Made by a program: the position numbers and the translations under genes. A stretch of DNA of 64,000 bases from Physcomitrium patens (lineage: Eukaryota > Streptophyta > Bryopsida > Funariales > Funariaceae). The DNA lies in NCBI RefSeq assembly GCF_000002425.4, contig NC_037270.1, forward strand, positions 8,604,494 through 8,668,493, read 5' to 3'. The notes under the pieces are model-generated. The model did not search any database. It saw only the letters and a list, made by a program, of their open reading frames with translations, and was not told the origin of the DNA. The first letter of the stretch is position 1. Every line of letters begins with the position of its first letter. Positions 9,692 through 20,772 of this stretch are shown here, piece after piece.

Positions 9692-12545
9692 ACGACCTAT
9701 AATGCAAAGTCCTATGCTGCTATCCAATATTATGATACAACAATCAATATTCATGGACATTGATGCTCTGCAAAGATCATTGATATTATAGATATAACAA
9801 ATATTGGTATAGAAAGAATTATATTTCTATTATTCGAAGCCAAGCCACCAAATCAAAGATTTTCCAAAATATCAAAATTCAAGCATCAATAAATCAAGGT
9901 AGGTTCACAATCTCAAGACTTTTTAAATCAAAAACAAAATGTAGTAAGAAAACAGGGTTTTTTGATAAAGGCATCAAAGGCTAGTATTAGAAATAATTAT
10001 TGTCTTTAATGGCATGACCTTGGACAACTATCAAAAAGATGAACTGGTGTGTTTAATGGATTGTTTAAGATGACAACCATGTTGAGTGCTTGTGGATTGC
10101 AACTTCACAAAAACTTTGCATCTCAACTAAGATTGTCAACTTACTTAGGATTAAAACCAAGGTAATGAAAAGAGAGAGTATACTTCTAGTAGATGATCAA
10201 GAAAATATATTAAATAAAATATGTGAAGAAAAAAACTTGAGGTTGAATGATACTTATGCTTTAAGAGAGAAGTTCATGATAACAAAGCTTAGATATGATA
10301 TTATTCATGATATGCCATTATTAGAGATTAAAAATAAGCAAGTTGATTTTTTAGCAAGGACAATCTCCTTTGAAGATGATAGCAGTAAGATGACTCTTCA
10401 TACCTTTGCATCGAGTGAGGTAGAAAAATGATGTGCAACTAAAGGCTTATTTGCAGAAATGACCTTTATTAAGAAGTAAATACAACTTAAGCAACTGATA
10501 TAAAAAAGTAGTTCCAAAACTTGCTTTAATAGTGGAAAAGACAATTAAAGAAGTAGAATTAGCAAAGCAATTCAAACATAAAGATTGACATATCTTTCTA
10601 AGTGATTTATCTATTGGCATGCTACTTAATTGAAGTGCCTCCTTCCAAATAGAACTATTGCATAAGATCATGTTAGCAAATCGACCAATTTATTACTAAG
10701 TACCAAATAAATTTGAAGAGCTATAAAAGACATTAGACAAAGTCTTCAAAAAAGACCTCATTCAAGAAAGCACATCACCATAAAAAATACTTATATTCTT
10801 TGCATCCAAAAAAGATGGTAGACTTTGGCTTTGAATTGATTATTGAGGCTTCAATAAGCAGACAGTCAAAAATGCATATCCACTTTCATGCATAGATGAT
10901 CTTTTTCATTAACTTCAAGATGCAACCAACTTTAGCAAATTAGACTTTTGAAGTGGCTATTGACAAAAACCTATTTCAAAAAAAGATATTCAAAAGATGA
11001 CATTTTGTATGAGCTATTGATATTTTGAATGACATATTTTATCTTTTGGCTTCACCAATGTTCTAACTTCTTTCATGGATTATATGAACAGATTATTTTA
11101 TGACCTTTCAAACAAGTATGTAATTGTCTTCATCATGGATATCTTAATATGTAATAAATTTTTTGAGAAGTATGAACAATATCTATCGAAAGTATTGTAT
11201 CAGCTACAAGATAATCGCTTCTATTGTAAGCAATTAAAGTGTGAACTTTGGAAGTTAGAGGTCACTTTTTTGGAGCATGTTGTATCTTCATAAGCCATGC
11301 CTATGCAGCAAGATAAGATAAAAGCGATCGAGGATTGGCCAACTCTCAAAGATGCCTCTAAAGTTTGCTCATTTTTAGGCCTTATTAGATATTATCACCA
11401 TTTTATTTAGCAATTTGTACATATTTTTGCCTCACTAATAAGCCTACAAAAAAAGATTTCTTATTTAAATAGATATTAGAGCAGAAAAGGGCCTTTAATA
11501 AGTTGAAGGAAGTATTCATTATTGTTCTAATATTGCAATCGTATGATTTAAATCTGCCTTATATACTTGACATTGATGCTTTTGACTTTATTATTGGTAT
11601 AGTCCTTCAACAAGACTTTAGTAGGAACCTTCAATTTGTGGTATATAAATTCAAACTTAGAAGAATAGAGCGCAATTACTTTATACATAAATCAAGAGCA
11701 AGTAACAATTGTACATGCTACAAAAGTGTAGCAATACTATCTGTTGGAGAAACCAATGACTATTCAAATTGACCATTGATTCTTGTAATATGATTTGCAT
11801 CTAAAAAATCATTGTTGAGAAGAATAATTTTAGTTTTTTGACATTTAGCTTGAATACAAGCAATGGCAATAATACACTATATCAAAAACCTTTTTGCGTA
11901 GATCAAACTTGAAGTCCAAATTAGAGGACAAGACAAAAGTTGCTACGATTAATTGTATTATTTCAAATCTAATTAAAAGAGTAGAATAAAAAAAACTATA
12001 CATTGAGATGTTTATTTCAAAATGATTATCAATTAGCTAAAAGTAGATAATGTAAAATATTAAAATTACTATTTTAATAATGGCTTACTCTATTTTAAAA
12101 AAATAATTTATTTACTTAACAATGGGATACTCTAGATACACATACTTCAATAGAGACTTGACCTTCCAATATCTAAGCATCTAAAGATTGAGAAGTCTTT
12201 GAAACAAATCTAAAAGACATGATTTTGGATAGGTTTGGATTGTAATGTTTGAGCTTTTATGCACTCTTGTAAGTTATATTAACATAATAAAGCATGCAAT
12301 ACAACATCTCTTCAACTATTGTAGCTAATTCTACTACCTACGATATGTTAGAAGCGAGTGACTATAGATCTCATTACATGTTTGTTGCAGATGCCTGACA
12401 ATCACATTGTAGTTATTATCTTTATAGATCGATCCTTGAAGCAACCTCTTTTGGCTGTAGTATACTTTGATATTAATGTCCTAGCACTTGTAGGAGGCAT
12501 GGCATTACCTTCTTATTACACAAAATTGATAGAAGTAATATGTGG
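9692..12545 (+). pseudogene. B pol: protease, RT, RNase H, integrase start
   Basis: After element A the B interior resumes. 10690-11290 translates to a decayed RT: 'FKKDLIQEST', 'FFASKKDGRLWL', 'FSKLDF.SGY', 'LSFGFTNVLTSFMDYMNRLF', then 'VIVFIMDILICNKFFEKYEQYL', where the YxDD box has become F-I-M-D. 'CELWKLEVTFLEHVVSS' and 'IKAIEDWPTLKDASKVCSFLGLIRYYHHFI' follow. RNase H-like 'PYILDIDAFDFIIGIVLQQD' lies at about 11545-11610. The integrase catalytic start is at 12358-12545 ('MTIDLITCLLQMPDNH'). C cuts the gene at 12546. Dozens of stops; no longer coding. Confidence 0.75.
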
Positions 12546-14242
12546 TGTCATGTTATAATATGACTATATGGTAAAAGATGATAATATGGATCTTATTATA
12601 GAAGAACCAAATTAAAATTTAAAGTAAAAAAATATAGATAAAAGATAGGAAGGTAATAAAATTTTTTAGTAGTAATGCTACTTTTTTAGAAAAGTGACTT
12701 CTACTTACTTTGTAGATCCATTAATAAGGCAAAATAAAATAGATTGTAAAAATAAATAATATAGGCATCTTCAAGAAGAAGATAAGAATAAATTTTAGCA
12801 AAACTTACCTAAAAATACTAGATATTGATACCCAAGAGGGCTAATTATGAACATGGATCGAAATCAGACCTTGAGGCACAAAATCAAGCCTCAACAATGA
12901 TTTTGGAGTTCTTTGATAGATTAGAAAGTGGAGTTAGAGAGCAGACTTGATAAAATTTTAATGATCATTTTTTTGAGGTGATTTAGATCTGTATTGATTT
13001 TGTAAGAGCTTTACAAAGTTAAGGTTTTTTTTAGATGACTTTGGATTTGTAAAATAAAAGGAGAGATACTTTTTGGAGAATTTTCTAAGTTTGGTAATAG
13101 ATCCATAAATAAAATTTTAAAACTTTGTGGATTTATATGTGTTCAATATATGCTTTGATTTTGAGCTTGATCGAAGGATTGGATCTAGGGTTACTGAGGT
13201 TTAAGTAGATTAGGATCTCAAGAAGTAGAATTTTAGGTCTAGTGAGGATTTCTAAGATTTCTTGCAATCTATTAGTTGGATTGGAGTAAAATTTGTGTAT
13301 CTGGATAGTAGACCTATTTTTCTACATATTTGAAAATTTTGAAATCAATTAAATATTTTGATAAGGAGATATTGGTACTGAAAATTTAACATTTAGATTG
13401 GAGAAGAAGGTTGGCCAATATCCAATCAAATATTAGGATTGATATTTTTGATGAATTCGATCTTCAAAAAATAGATGCTTATTGTTAACTTAATTATTAA
13501 GAAATTTCCAAATTTTGAATTGAAATCAATGATTCATTCATTAATTATTGAGATTTAAACCTATTATAGGAATTATTTGGAATTATTTAGGATTTGATTA
13601 AGATATTTTTAGAAATCAATTAAGATTTATTTAAGATTTGTCTAAAATTTGATTAAGGTTTGTTTAGGATTTTATTAGAATTTGATTAAGATTTTTTAGG
13701 ATTTGACTAGGATTTATTTAAGATTTGGTTAAGATTTGTTTAGATTTTGTTTAGAATTAGATTAGAATTCGGTTAGGATTTTACTAGATTTTGGTTAAGG
13801 TTTATTTAGAATTTTATTAGAATTTGATTAGGATTTGATTAGGATTTTTTAGGATTTGATTTGGATTTATTTAGGATTTGGTTAAGATTTGACTAGGATT
13901 TGACTAGAATTTGATTATGTTTAGACTAGGATTTGACTAAAATTTGATTATGTTTAGTCTAGGATTTAATTAAAGTTTTTATTTTAATATTTTATTAAGG
14001 TTTTTATTTTAGTATATTTTTGAATTTTTATGTTATTTTTTATGATTCTTTAAAAGATCTTTAGAAATACTTTGTATTTCTTATATAATTCCTTTGAGAT
14101 TTTGATTATATTTGCTAATCTTTAATTTTAATTCATTTAAGAATCTATTAGAATTGTTAGGACTTATTATTGAAATTTCCCTTTTATCTTCCATAGTCAA
14201 GTGTCTAGTGCATTTTCAAGCCAAATGCCACGTAATACAATA
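12546..14242 (+). repeat. C 5' LTR
   Basis: About 1.70 kb. It starts TGTCATGTTATAATATGAC and ends CACGTAATACAATA. It contains the minisatellite at 13560-13970 and shares long blocks with 17483-19224. Confidence 0.8.
13560..13970 (+). repeat. GATTTG-rich degenerate minisatellite in C LTR
   Basis: Roughly 11-12-bp units of the type AGGATTTGATTA / AAGATTTGGTTA repeat for about 400 bp. An equivalent tract lies in the right LTR at about 18535-18930. Unit order differs between the two LTRs, which suggests slippage after insertion. Confidence 0.75.
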
Positions 14243-14529
14243 TATTTAGTGAACTCGATATAAAAAGCTTGAAGTGGAAGATATTTGATTATCTTAGATT
14301 ATTTGAACTATAGAGAAGGAAGACAAGAGAGTTGAAGGAGGAGCTATGGGTGGTACATCAATTAGAGCTTTTTGAATTCTTGGAGCTTTAGAGACTATCT
14401 TAAAAAATAATGGTAATATTTGGATTATCATGAAGTATTATAAGGCTTTATAGACATGTTGGAGCATTTTGAAGTATCATTAGGTATTTATTGGAGCATT
14501 TCAAGGAATATTTTTTAACATTATAGAAT

Positions 14530-15415
14530 AAAATGGAAGATATATCATCAAGAACTTTGGATAGGTTGAATATTTTGAATGGACCAAATGTTAGTGAATT
14601 TTTTAAGGCTTTTTTTATATTCATAGAGGAACAACAAAGGATACAAGCAATTGAAAAAGATATTTTATAGGCATTGCAAAGAATCATCAACAAATTTGAG
14701 AGGTTTTAAGGGTGCAATATTACTAAGTTTTTATAAGTTTGTATATGTGAGATTTAGACATGCCAAATCCCTGAGGCAAAGATGATTTCAAGCTTCCATT
14801 TGGCTATTGAACTTGGGATTCATAAAAAAGAAAAGAGATTGCCTGGAGAGGATATAGAGATATGGTCAAATTTTCAAAAAAATTTAAAGAAAGAGTTTAT
14901 TAATAGAGATAAGGATAAGATTACCAAAAAAAAGTTTTTGGATTGGATAGAATTACAACCAAGCAAGAATATGGATCTTTATGAATTCTTGAAAGAATTT
15001 GACAAGAGATTTTATCAATTTTCATCTTCAAAGAGATAGTCATTGGGTGCTTTAAAGATAGAATTGTTTTTAAATGGTATTGATGATGCTTTAAGAGACG
15101 AGCTTTTCATGCTTTTTGTAGATGAGTCTACGAAGAGTGGTTGTATCAATAATTGAGAGAAGTTAAAAGAACTAGTGATTGTTTTAGCATAGAAATAAGA
15201 AGCAAAAGCTAAAGGAGTTATAATATGGCCTAAGAAATCATCTACTTTAGTTTCTATGTCATCTTTATCAATGGAAGGGAATAATCTTAAAAAAAGAGAA
15301 ATAGAAGAGCAAGTGAGGGGCTTCAATAGAAAAGCCAAGTTTTTGCAGATGAAAGAAATTGGATCTTGTACCAAGAGTGGTGAAAGAGAGAATAAAGATT
15401 TTTTTTAAAATAATA
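14530..15415 (+). pseudogene. C gag
   Basis: The translation aligns with I gag (29728-30611). 'MEDISSRTLDRLNILNG' is followed by 'LAIELGIHKKEKRLPGEDIEIW', 'KFLDWIELQPSKNMDLYEFLKEFDKRFYQF' (open at 14782-15039), then 'IELFLNGIDDALRDEL' and 'MEGNNLKKREIEEQVRGF'. I has 'LFLEWIEQPNKNLQATELLREFERQYFQL' at the equivalent place. Stops at 15038 and near 15155 break it. No zinc knuckle was recognised, as in I. The function would have been capsid assembly for a pol-less element that needs proteins from an autonomous relative. Confidence 0.65.
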
Positions 15416-15608
15416 CTATGAAAGGCCAAGGTATCAAAAATTTGAAGGTAATATGAAGATTAAGGATTTGGAAACTAATGACAATGCAATTGGAAGCTAT
15501 GGCTATTCTACGTTGAATAAGTTTGTGTAAGTTGGTGATGGAAATTTCGATGGAGCATCTTTTAGTGACCAAAAGGCATTTTCTATATTTGAAAGAGATG
15601 AAGATGTT

Positions 15609-16055
15609 TTGTTCAGTACTTTGGATTATATTGAAGACTTTAAAGTTGAGCCTTCAAAAAAAATGGATTATGGATCTATCCAAGGTTATGATCATAGAAG
15701 TTATATGAATTTACAATATTATGATGTGAGAAGTGGTAGAATTATGGATAGTGATGATGATGAAAGTCAAATTGCATACATCTATGAGACCACATATAGG
15801 TTAGATGAAAGAAGTTATGGATTTTTACATGATCATCATAGAGAGGGTTATGAAATTGTACAAGGTTATGATATTAAATGTGGTTGTGAAACCACAAAAG
15901 ATTATAATGAAAGTTATGAGACTTTGCAAGAGCATGAAATTTTGAAAGGGCATGAGATTTCTCAATATTATGAGGTTATACAATACTTTGAGACAACAAA
16001 AGGTTATGATATTTCACAAGGATGCATTCAAGAAGATATGAAGGATGTTATATAA
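15609..16055 (+). CDS. Tyr/Asp/Glu-rich repetitive ORF in C
   Basis: A 148-codon open frame lies downstream of gag. It is built from imperfect short repeats around Gly-Tyr-Asp/Glu: 'IQGYDHRSY', 'REGYEIVQGYDIKCG', 'ETTKDYNESYETLQEHEILKGHEI', 'TTKGYDISQG'. I see no known domain and no counterpart in element I, where a protease-like region follows gag. It could be an expanded linker in C, or a captured host fragment. Composition is strongly acidic and aromatic. It may be only a relic kept open by its repetitive codons. Confidence 0.45.
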   Translation: MFSTLDYIEDFKVEPSKKMDYGSIQGYDHRSYMNLQYYDVRSGRIMDSDDDESQIAYIYETTYRLDERSYGFLHDHHREGYEIVQGYDIKCGCETTKDYNESYETLQEHEILKGHEISQYYEVIQYFETTKGYDISQGCIQEDMKDVI

Positions 16056-16526
16056 GATTATGTGGAAAATAAAGATTATGAAACAAAAAATAAGGGTGCC
16101 AAGTCATTAACTATGATTAAGTTAATTGTGAGCACTTCTCTTTTGGATCAAGGTGAAAGTTATATAGATAATACATATGTAATGGAGACACAATTGGATT
16201 TTGACAAAGATAAGGTTCATCATCAAGTATAGAATTCAAGGGTGGAAAATCTAAAAATCTTCAAATATAAAGACATGGACAATGGATTTAAAGATTATAT
16301 GGACATATTAAATGGAACTTGGAATCAAAGAAATAAGAAAAAAAATAAAAGCAAGATGTATGTGACTATGTAGGAGAGGTTTCGATTTAGTCTTTTCATT
16401 TTGGATTTTGAACCTTGCCAATGGTTGGTCATGTATAAAGGAGGATATTTCCAAACTACTTATACATGTAGAATAAATACATGCATTGGCATTAAAAAAG
16501 AAAAAAAAGATTTTTTTTTTGGAGAA

Positions 16527-16740
16527 GTATCATTGTAAAGTAAGACTATGGAGGTATAAAAAAAGAAGTACTCTTACAAGATATAGGTGCCTTTGATTTA
16601 ATTTTTATTGGAATTTAAAATAAATAAATAAATAAATTTGAAGAAATATCATTGTAAAAAAAGTCTATAGAGGTATAAAAAGAAAGATATTCTTATAAGA
16701 TATAGGTGCCTTTGATTTAAGTTTTATTAGCATTTAAAAA
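16527..16740 (+). repeat. Tandem duplication of about 111 bp in C
   Basis: Two copies share 'ATCATTGTAAA', 'GAGGTATAAAAA', 'AAGATATAGGTGCCTTTGATTTAA' (split here) and 'TTTTATT.G.ATTTAAAA', starting near 16527 and 16638. Element I has a single copy (32127-32225). Confidence 0.75.
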
Positions 16741-16830
16741 AAATTAATTGAGAAATAATTATGTGAGTTAGGAATATTAAAAGATGATGAAAGATTTTAG
16801 AATTTATCAAAAAAATGGATTAGAAGATTT

Positions 16831-17015
16831 TTGGAGAAAATTGCATCTATTGGATTAAAAGATGATAATAAGGTTGTGCAAATTCATTCAAAGGAAATTA
16901 CTTTATGGTTGAATTTTTTTTTTCAAGCATCAAAGATCATTGTGAAGATAAAATATAAAATAATAGATAAGAAAAGAAATTATAGCTATTCAAAATTGAC
17001 AATTGGAGCAGGGAC

Positions 17016-17048
<33 letters not shown>
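16831..17048 (+). pseudogene. C remnant of the post-protease segment, ending in poly(A)
   Basis: 'IASIGLKDDNKVVQIHSKE' corresponds to 'TSIGLGDNDKIVEIHSRE' of I at about 32393-32450. The similarity ends at 'AGT' just before 29 consecutive A residues (17019-17047). Confidence 0.65.
17019..17047 (+). repeat. Poly(A) run at the C pol-deletion junction
   Basis: 29 consecutive A bases separate sequence equivalent to I position about 32540 from sequence equivalent to I position about 35240. Confidence 0.9.
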
Positions 17049-17049
<1 letters not shown>

Positions 17050-17430
17050 TTATAAAACAAAACTCAATTTGATAAACAATATCAACTAAGATGTAACACA
17101 ATTGAAGAGAATTTTGATCTATGATAGTGGCTTCGAGAATCAACATTGTATTTTAAAAAGGCATTTTAAACAATAGTTTGGACTATTTCTAATAACAACT
17201 ATTCATGATAATGTGACTTATTCATTACAAAAGCTAAATAGGATAAGATTAAAAATACCAATTACAAGGAAGCGAGTGAAGATATTCAAACAAAAGAAAA
17301 TATTAATAAATATAGAATACTTTGTTAAAGATATAAATCTTTCAAAAAACAAGATGATTTTGATTTGAATAGCAAAAATGAAGAAGTAGAATTGAATGAG
17401 GACATTGAGAATATAGTATGAATCAAATAA
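17048..17430 (+). pseudogene. C integrase C-terminal remnant
   Basis: It matches the extreme 3' coding part of I (35240-35620): 'FDKQYQLRCN', 'FGLFLITTIHDNVTYSLQKLNRIRLKIPITRKRVKIFKQKK' in fragments, then a Glu/Asp-rich tail. Only the C-terminal domain remains. The catalytic core is deleted. Confidence 0.65.
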
Positions 17431-17482
17431 AGTTGGATTATTTGGTGCACACCGGAGGATGCACAAGTTGAAAGGTAGTGGA

Positions 17483-19224
17483 TGTCATGTTGTAACACGA
17501 TTATTGGTGAAAGATGATAATATGAATCTTATTATAAAAGAACCAAGTTAAAAGTTAAAGTAAAAAAATATGAATAAAAGATAGGAAGGTAGTTAAATTT
17601 TTAGTAGTAATGCTGCATTATTAAAAAAGTAACTTCTACTTACTTTGTAGAGCCATAAGTAAGGAAAAATAAAGTAGATTAGAAATATAAATAATATAAG
17701 CATCTTTAAGAAGAAATTAAGAGTAAATTCTAGCAAAACTTACCTAGAAAAACTAGATATTGATACCCAGAGAGGGGCTGGTTGTGAACCAGGATTGAAA
17801 TCAGCTCCTAAGGTACAAAACCAAGCCTTGACAATGATTTTAGGATTCTTTCGTAGATTAGAAAGTAGGATTAGAAAGAAAACTTGATAGGACTTTAATG
17901 AGCTTGATTTTGGGTGATTTGGATTTGTATTGATTTTATAAGAGCTTTACAAAATCAAGGTTTTTTTTGTGTGACTTTGGATTTATAAAATAAAAAGAGA
18001 TACTTTTTGGAGAATTTTCTAAGTTTGGCAGTAGATCTATAAATAAAATTTTAGAGCTATGTAGATTTATATGTATTTAATATATGCTTTGAGTTTGAGC
18101 TTGATCAAAGGATTGGATTGAAGGTTATTGAGGTTTAAGTGGGTCGGAATTTCAAGAAGTAGAATTTTAGGTCTAATGAGGGTTTATAAATTTTTTTACA
18201 ATCTATTAGTTGGATTGAAGTAAAATTTATATATTTAGGTGGTAGACCTATTTTTCTATATATTTGAAAAATTTGAGATCAATTGAATGGTTTGATAAAG
18301 AGATTTTGGCATTAGAAATTTAACATTTAGATTGGAGGAGGCTAGCCAATATCTAATCAAATATTAGAGTTGATCTTCTTTTTGGTGAATTCAATCTTCT
18401 TAAAAAAAAATTGTGCTTGTTGTCAACTTAATTTTTAAGAAGTATAAAAATTTTGAGTTAAAATCAATAGTTCATTCATTAGTTATTGAGGTTTAAATCT
18501 ATTATAGGAATTACTTAGAATTATTTAAGATTTAATTAGGATATTTTTAGGAATCGATGAGGATTTTATTAGGGTTTGTTTAGGATTTGTTTAGAATTTA
18601 ATTAAGATTTGTTTAAGATTTGATTAAGATTTGGTTATGATTTTTTAGGATTTGACTAGAATTTATTTAGGATTTGGTTAAGATTTATTTAGGTTTTGTT
18701 TGGAGCTTGGCTAGGGTTCGGTTAGGATTTGACTAGGGTTTGGTTAGGGTTTGTTTAGAATTTGATTAGAATTTGATTAAGGTTTGTGTAGGATTTGACC
18801 AAAATTTATTTAAGATTTGATTAGGATTTGATTAGGATTTGTTAAGATTTGACTAGGATTTATTTATGATTTGATTAAGATTTGACTAGGATTTGACTAG
18901 AATTTGATTAAATTTAGGCTAGGATTTAATTAAAGTTTATATTTTAATATTTTATTAATATTTCTATTTTAGTATATTTTTGAATTTCTATATTATTTTT
19001 TTATGATTCTTTAAAGAATCTCTAAAAATACTTTGTGTTTCTTATATAATTCTTTTGAAATTTTGATTGAATTTGATCAATTTTTTATTCTATTTACTAA
19101 TCTTTAATTGTAATTTGTTTAAGAATCTATTAGAATTGTTAAGACTTATTATTGCAATTTTCCTTTTATCTTCCACAACTAAGAGCTTGGTACTTTCTCA
19201 AGCCAAACGCCATGTAATACAATA
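17483..19224 (+). repeat. C 3' LTR
   Basis: About 1.74 kb, starting TGTCATGTTGTAACACGA and ending CATGTAATACAATA. It includes the minisatellite at 18535-18930. Confidence 0.8.
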
Positions 19225-19650
19225 GCAGATAACTACCAATAATATAAGATCTTCTGGGAGGGTGACTAGATGTTATTCTCTAATGCCAACTTTCCATTTG
19301 TTATATCAAACCAAATTTGTAAGTTGGCACCTTGATAGCTTGGACCTTTTTGTATTTCTATAGTTATTTTTGATATTGCATATCACTTCAAGCTTTTGTC
19401 ACATATTTAAATCTATCTAGTCTTCTTATTTTAAAATTCAAAGAATTTCATATTGAGCCAAGGTACTTTTTGAGTTGACACCAATTACCACCACTACCAC
19501 TGGTTATGATTGATGACCAAAAAGAATATGAAGTAGACAATATTTTAGTACATCGCTACTTTTGCTATGGTAATGGGTATCAACAACTTCAACACAAGAT
19601 GCTTTAAAAAGGTTATTCTATCTATGACACAATATAAAAATCTATATAGA
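19225..19650 (+). pseudogene. B integrase C-terminus and chromodomain
   Basis: After C the B frame resumes with 'ADNYQ', 'ICKLAP..LGPF', 'FDIAYHFKLLSHI' and then 'MIDDQKEYEVDNILVHRYFCYGNGYQQ' in two pieces (about 19508-19590). The last fits the chromodomain start (EYEVE.IL.HR). A chromodomain would direct integration to methylated-histone chromatin. Stops are frequent. The segment between the 12545 break and here, holding most of the catalytic core, is missing. Confidence 0.65.
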
Positions 19651-19651
19651 G

Positions 19652-19925
19652 CTTCATCTATTATCAAGAAATAATTTGGAGATACCATCAAAAGTAAAAC
19701 AAGGATATTTTGCATTAATGGAGGAAGATTAACTATGATAAGATATAAATAAGATATTTATATTGTTGACTCATAGGAATGGGTAGAATTTCATCTATTA
19801 TCAAGAAATGATTTAGAAATATCATTAAGGGCAAAAAAAAGATGTTTTGCATTAGTAGAGGAAAATTAATTATAATGGGATATAGATAAGATATTCATAT
19901 TATTGATGCATAAAGATAGGTAGTT
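19652..19925 (+). repeat. 138-bp tandem duplication across the B 3' LTR border
   Basis: Copies start at 19652 and 19790 with 'TTCATCTATTATCAAGAAAT', then 'TTTTGCATTA.T.GAGGAA.ATTAA' and 'ATAAGATATT.ATATT'. The repeat unit contains the polypurine tract and the first bases of the LTR. Confidence 0.75.
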
Positions 19926-20334
19926 GGAGCCATATGTGAAAAGTTTCTAGAATTGAGGCTAGATTGGTAGTCTATATAGGATCTACCTAAAATATTTTAG
20001 AAAGAACTTAAGGTGGTTATCTAGATGGGATCCACCATTCAGAATATTAAAAAAAATTTGAGATGGTTAGACAAAGTATAAATAGGACTAACTAGGGCCA
20101 TTTGGATATTTGGTCATGTATGGCTTCAGATCCTTCCTCTTAGTAAAGTTTGGTTTTGTATTTTTTCTTTCAATTTTGTTTTATTCTCTTTACTCTATTC
20201 TATCTTTTAAGTTCTATTCTATTTAGTTCTATTTTTTTTTTTATTTTAGTCTATATTATTCTATATTGTGAAAAAATTTATATTGCTATCAATTATAAGT
20301 ATTTTGATCTTAGAGATAGTTCAATCAAATTTCA
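19869..20334 (+). repeat. B 3' LTR
   Basis: About 466 bp co-linear with 1231-1706, preceded by the purine-rich AGAGGAAAAT and ending AAATTTCA at 20334. Confidence 0.7.
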
Positions 20335-20772
20335 AATATTATCTTATGGCAAATCTTTTTAGAAGTTTCATAGACTAGTATTTGACTTTATAGATGTTTT
20401 TAGTTAATTGGTAGATTAAAAATTTAGCCAATAAGCTAGCCATGTGTTGCATATATTGATAGCTTATGATAAAAGCTAATGATGTGGCGTATATATATGA
20501 GACTTGCCTTACAAGTTAAGACATGTGTCTTATAAAGTCAATATGTATTAGAAGTCTTATAGAACATTTCCATATAGCTCTTAGGTAGATAGTATATATT
20601 GAGGCAAAAGTCAAGCCTTCTTCATTCATATCAATGTTTTTCTAGTCTTTAGTCTTGTTTCAAAATTTTCTAGGCTTGTCTTTGGCAATAATTATTCTTA
20701 TTTAAAATTATACACATCTTTGATATAAGAATATATTGAACATTTAATTCTTTGAGATTTGTATTCTTGACA
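20335..20772 (+). repeat. 3' LTR of G, second fragment
   Basis: The sequence resumes inside the D/E/G LTR at 'TTTTTAGAAG.TTCATAGAC' and keeps family blocks ('TAAGACATGTGTCTTATAAA', 'TAGATAGTATATATTGAGGC', 'TTGGCAATAA'). It ends CTTGACA at 20772. Confidence 0.75.

Larger units (their letters stand above)
12546..19224 (+). mobile_element. Non-autonomous element 'C' (I/C family), pol deleted
   Basis: LTRs at 12546-14242 and 17483-19224 both start TGTCATGTT and end TAATACAATA. They share blocks throughout, including a GATTTG-rich minisatellite. The interior matches element I at both ends: gag, the post-protease segment with 'IASIGLKDDNKVVQIHSKE', and the integrase C-terminus with 'LKIPITRKRVKIF'. 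The roughly 2.7 kb that in I encodes most of RT, RNase H and integrase is missing, with a 29-A run at the junction. C is nested in B integrase. Flanking 5-mers do not match, so the target duplication is lost or rearranged. Confidence 0.8.
1231..20334 (+). mobile_element. Chromovirus 'B' (Ty3/gypsy), hosting nested A and C
   Basis: Similar LTRs lie at 1231-1706 and about 19869-20334, with shared blocks such as 'GTAGTTGGAGCCAT' and 'AAATAGGACTA'. An initiator-Met-type primer site follows the left LTR. The coding order is gag (1850-2520), then after element A, protease/RT/RNase H (9692-12300), integrase start (12358-12545), then after element C the integrase C-terminus and chromodomain (19225-19650). 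Ends fall in AT repeats, so the 5-bp target duplication (ATATT/AATAT) is ambiguous. Without its nested guests B would be about 5.3 kb, plausible for a chromovirus. All reading frames are heavily interrupted. Confidence 0.8.
1..20772 (+). mobile_element. Chromovirus 'G' (3' part), split by element B
   Basis: A Ty3/gypsy element of the same family as D and E enters from the left edge. Its decayed integrase and chromodomain fill 1-1090. A polypurine stretch at 1094-1107 is followed at 1108 by an LTR that begins TATCACTTATA, matching the TGTCAC.GATATATA starts of the family's other LTRs. The LTR runs to about 1230 and resumes at 20335 after element B, ending in CTTGACA at 20772. The two pieces sum to about 561 bp, the same as the 538-559 bp of the other family LTRs. 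This supports insertion of B into G's 3' LTR. The 5' half of G lies outside the window. Confidence 0.75.
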
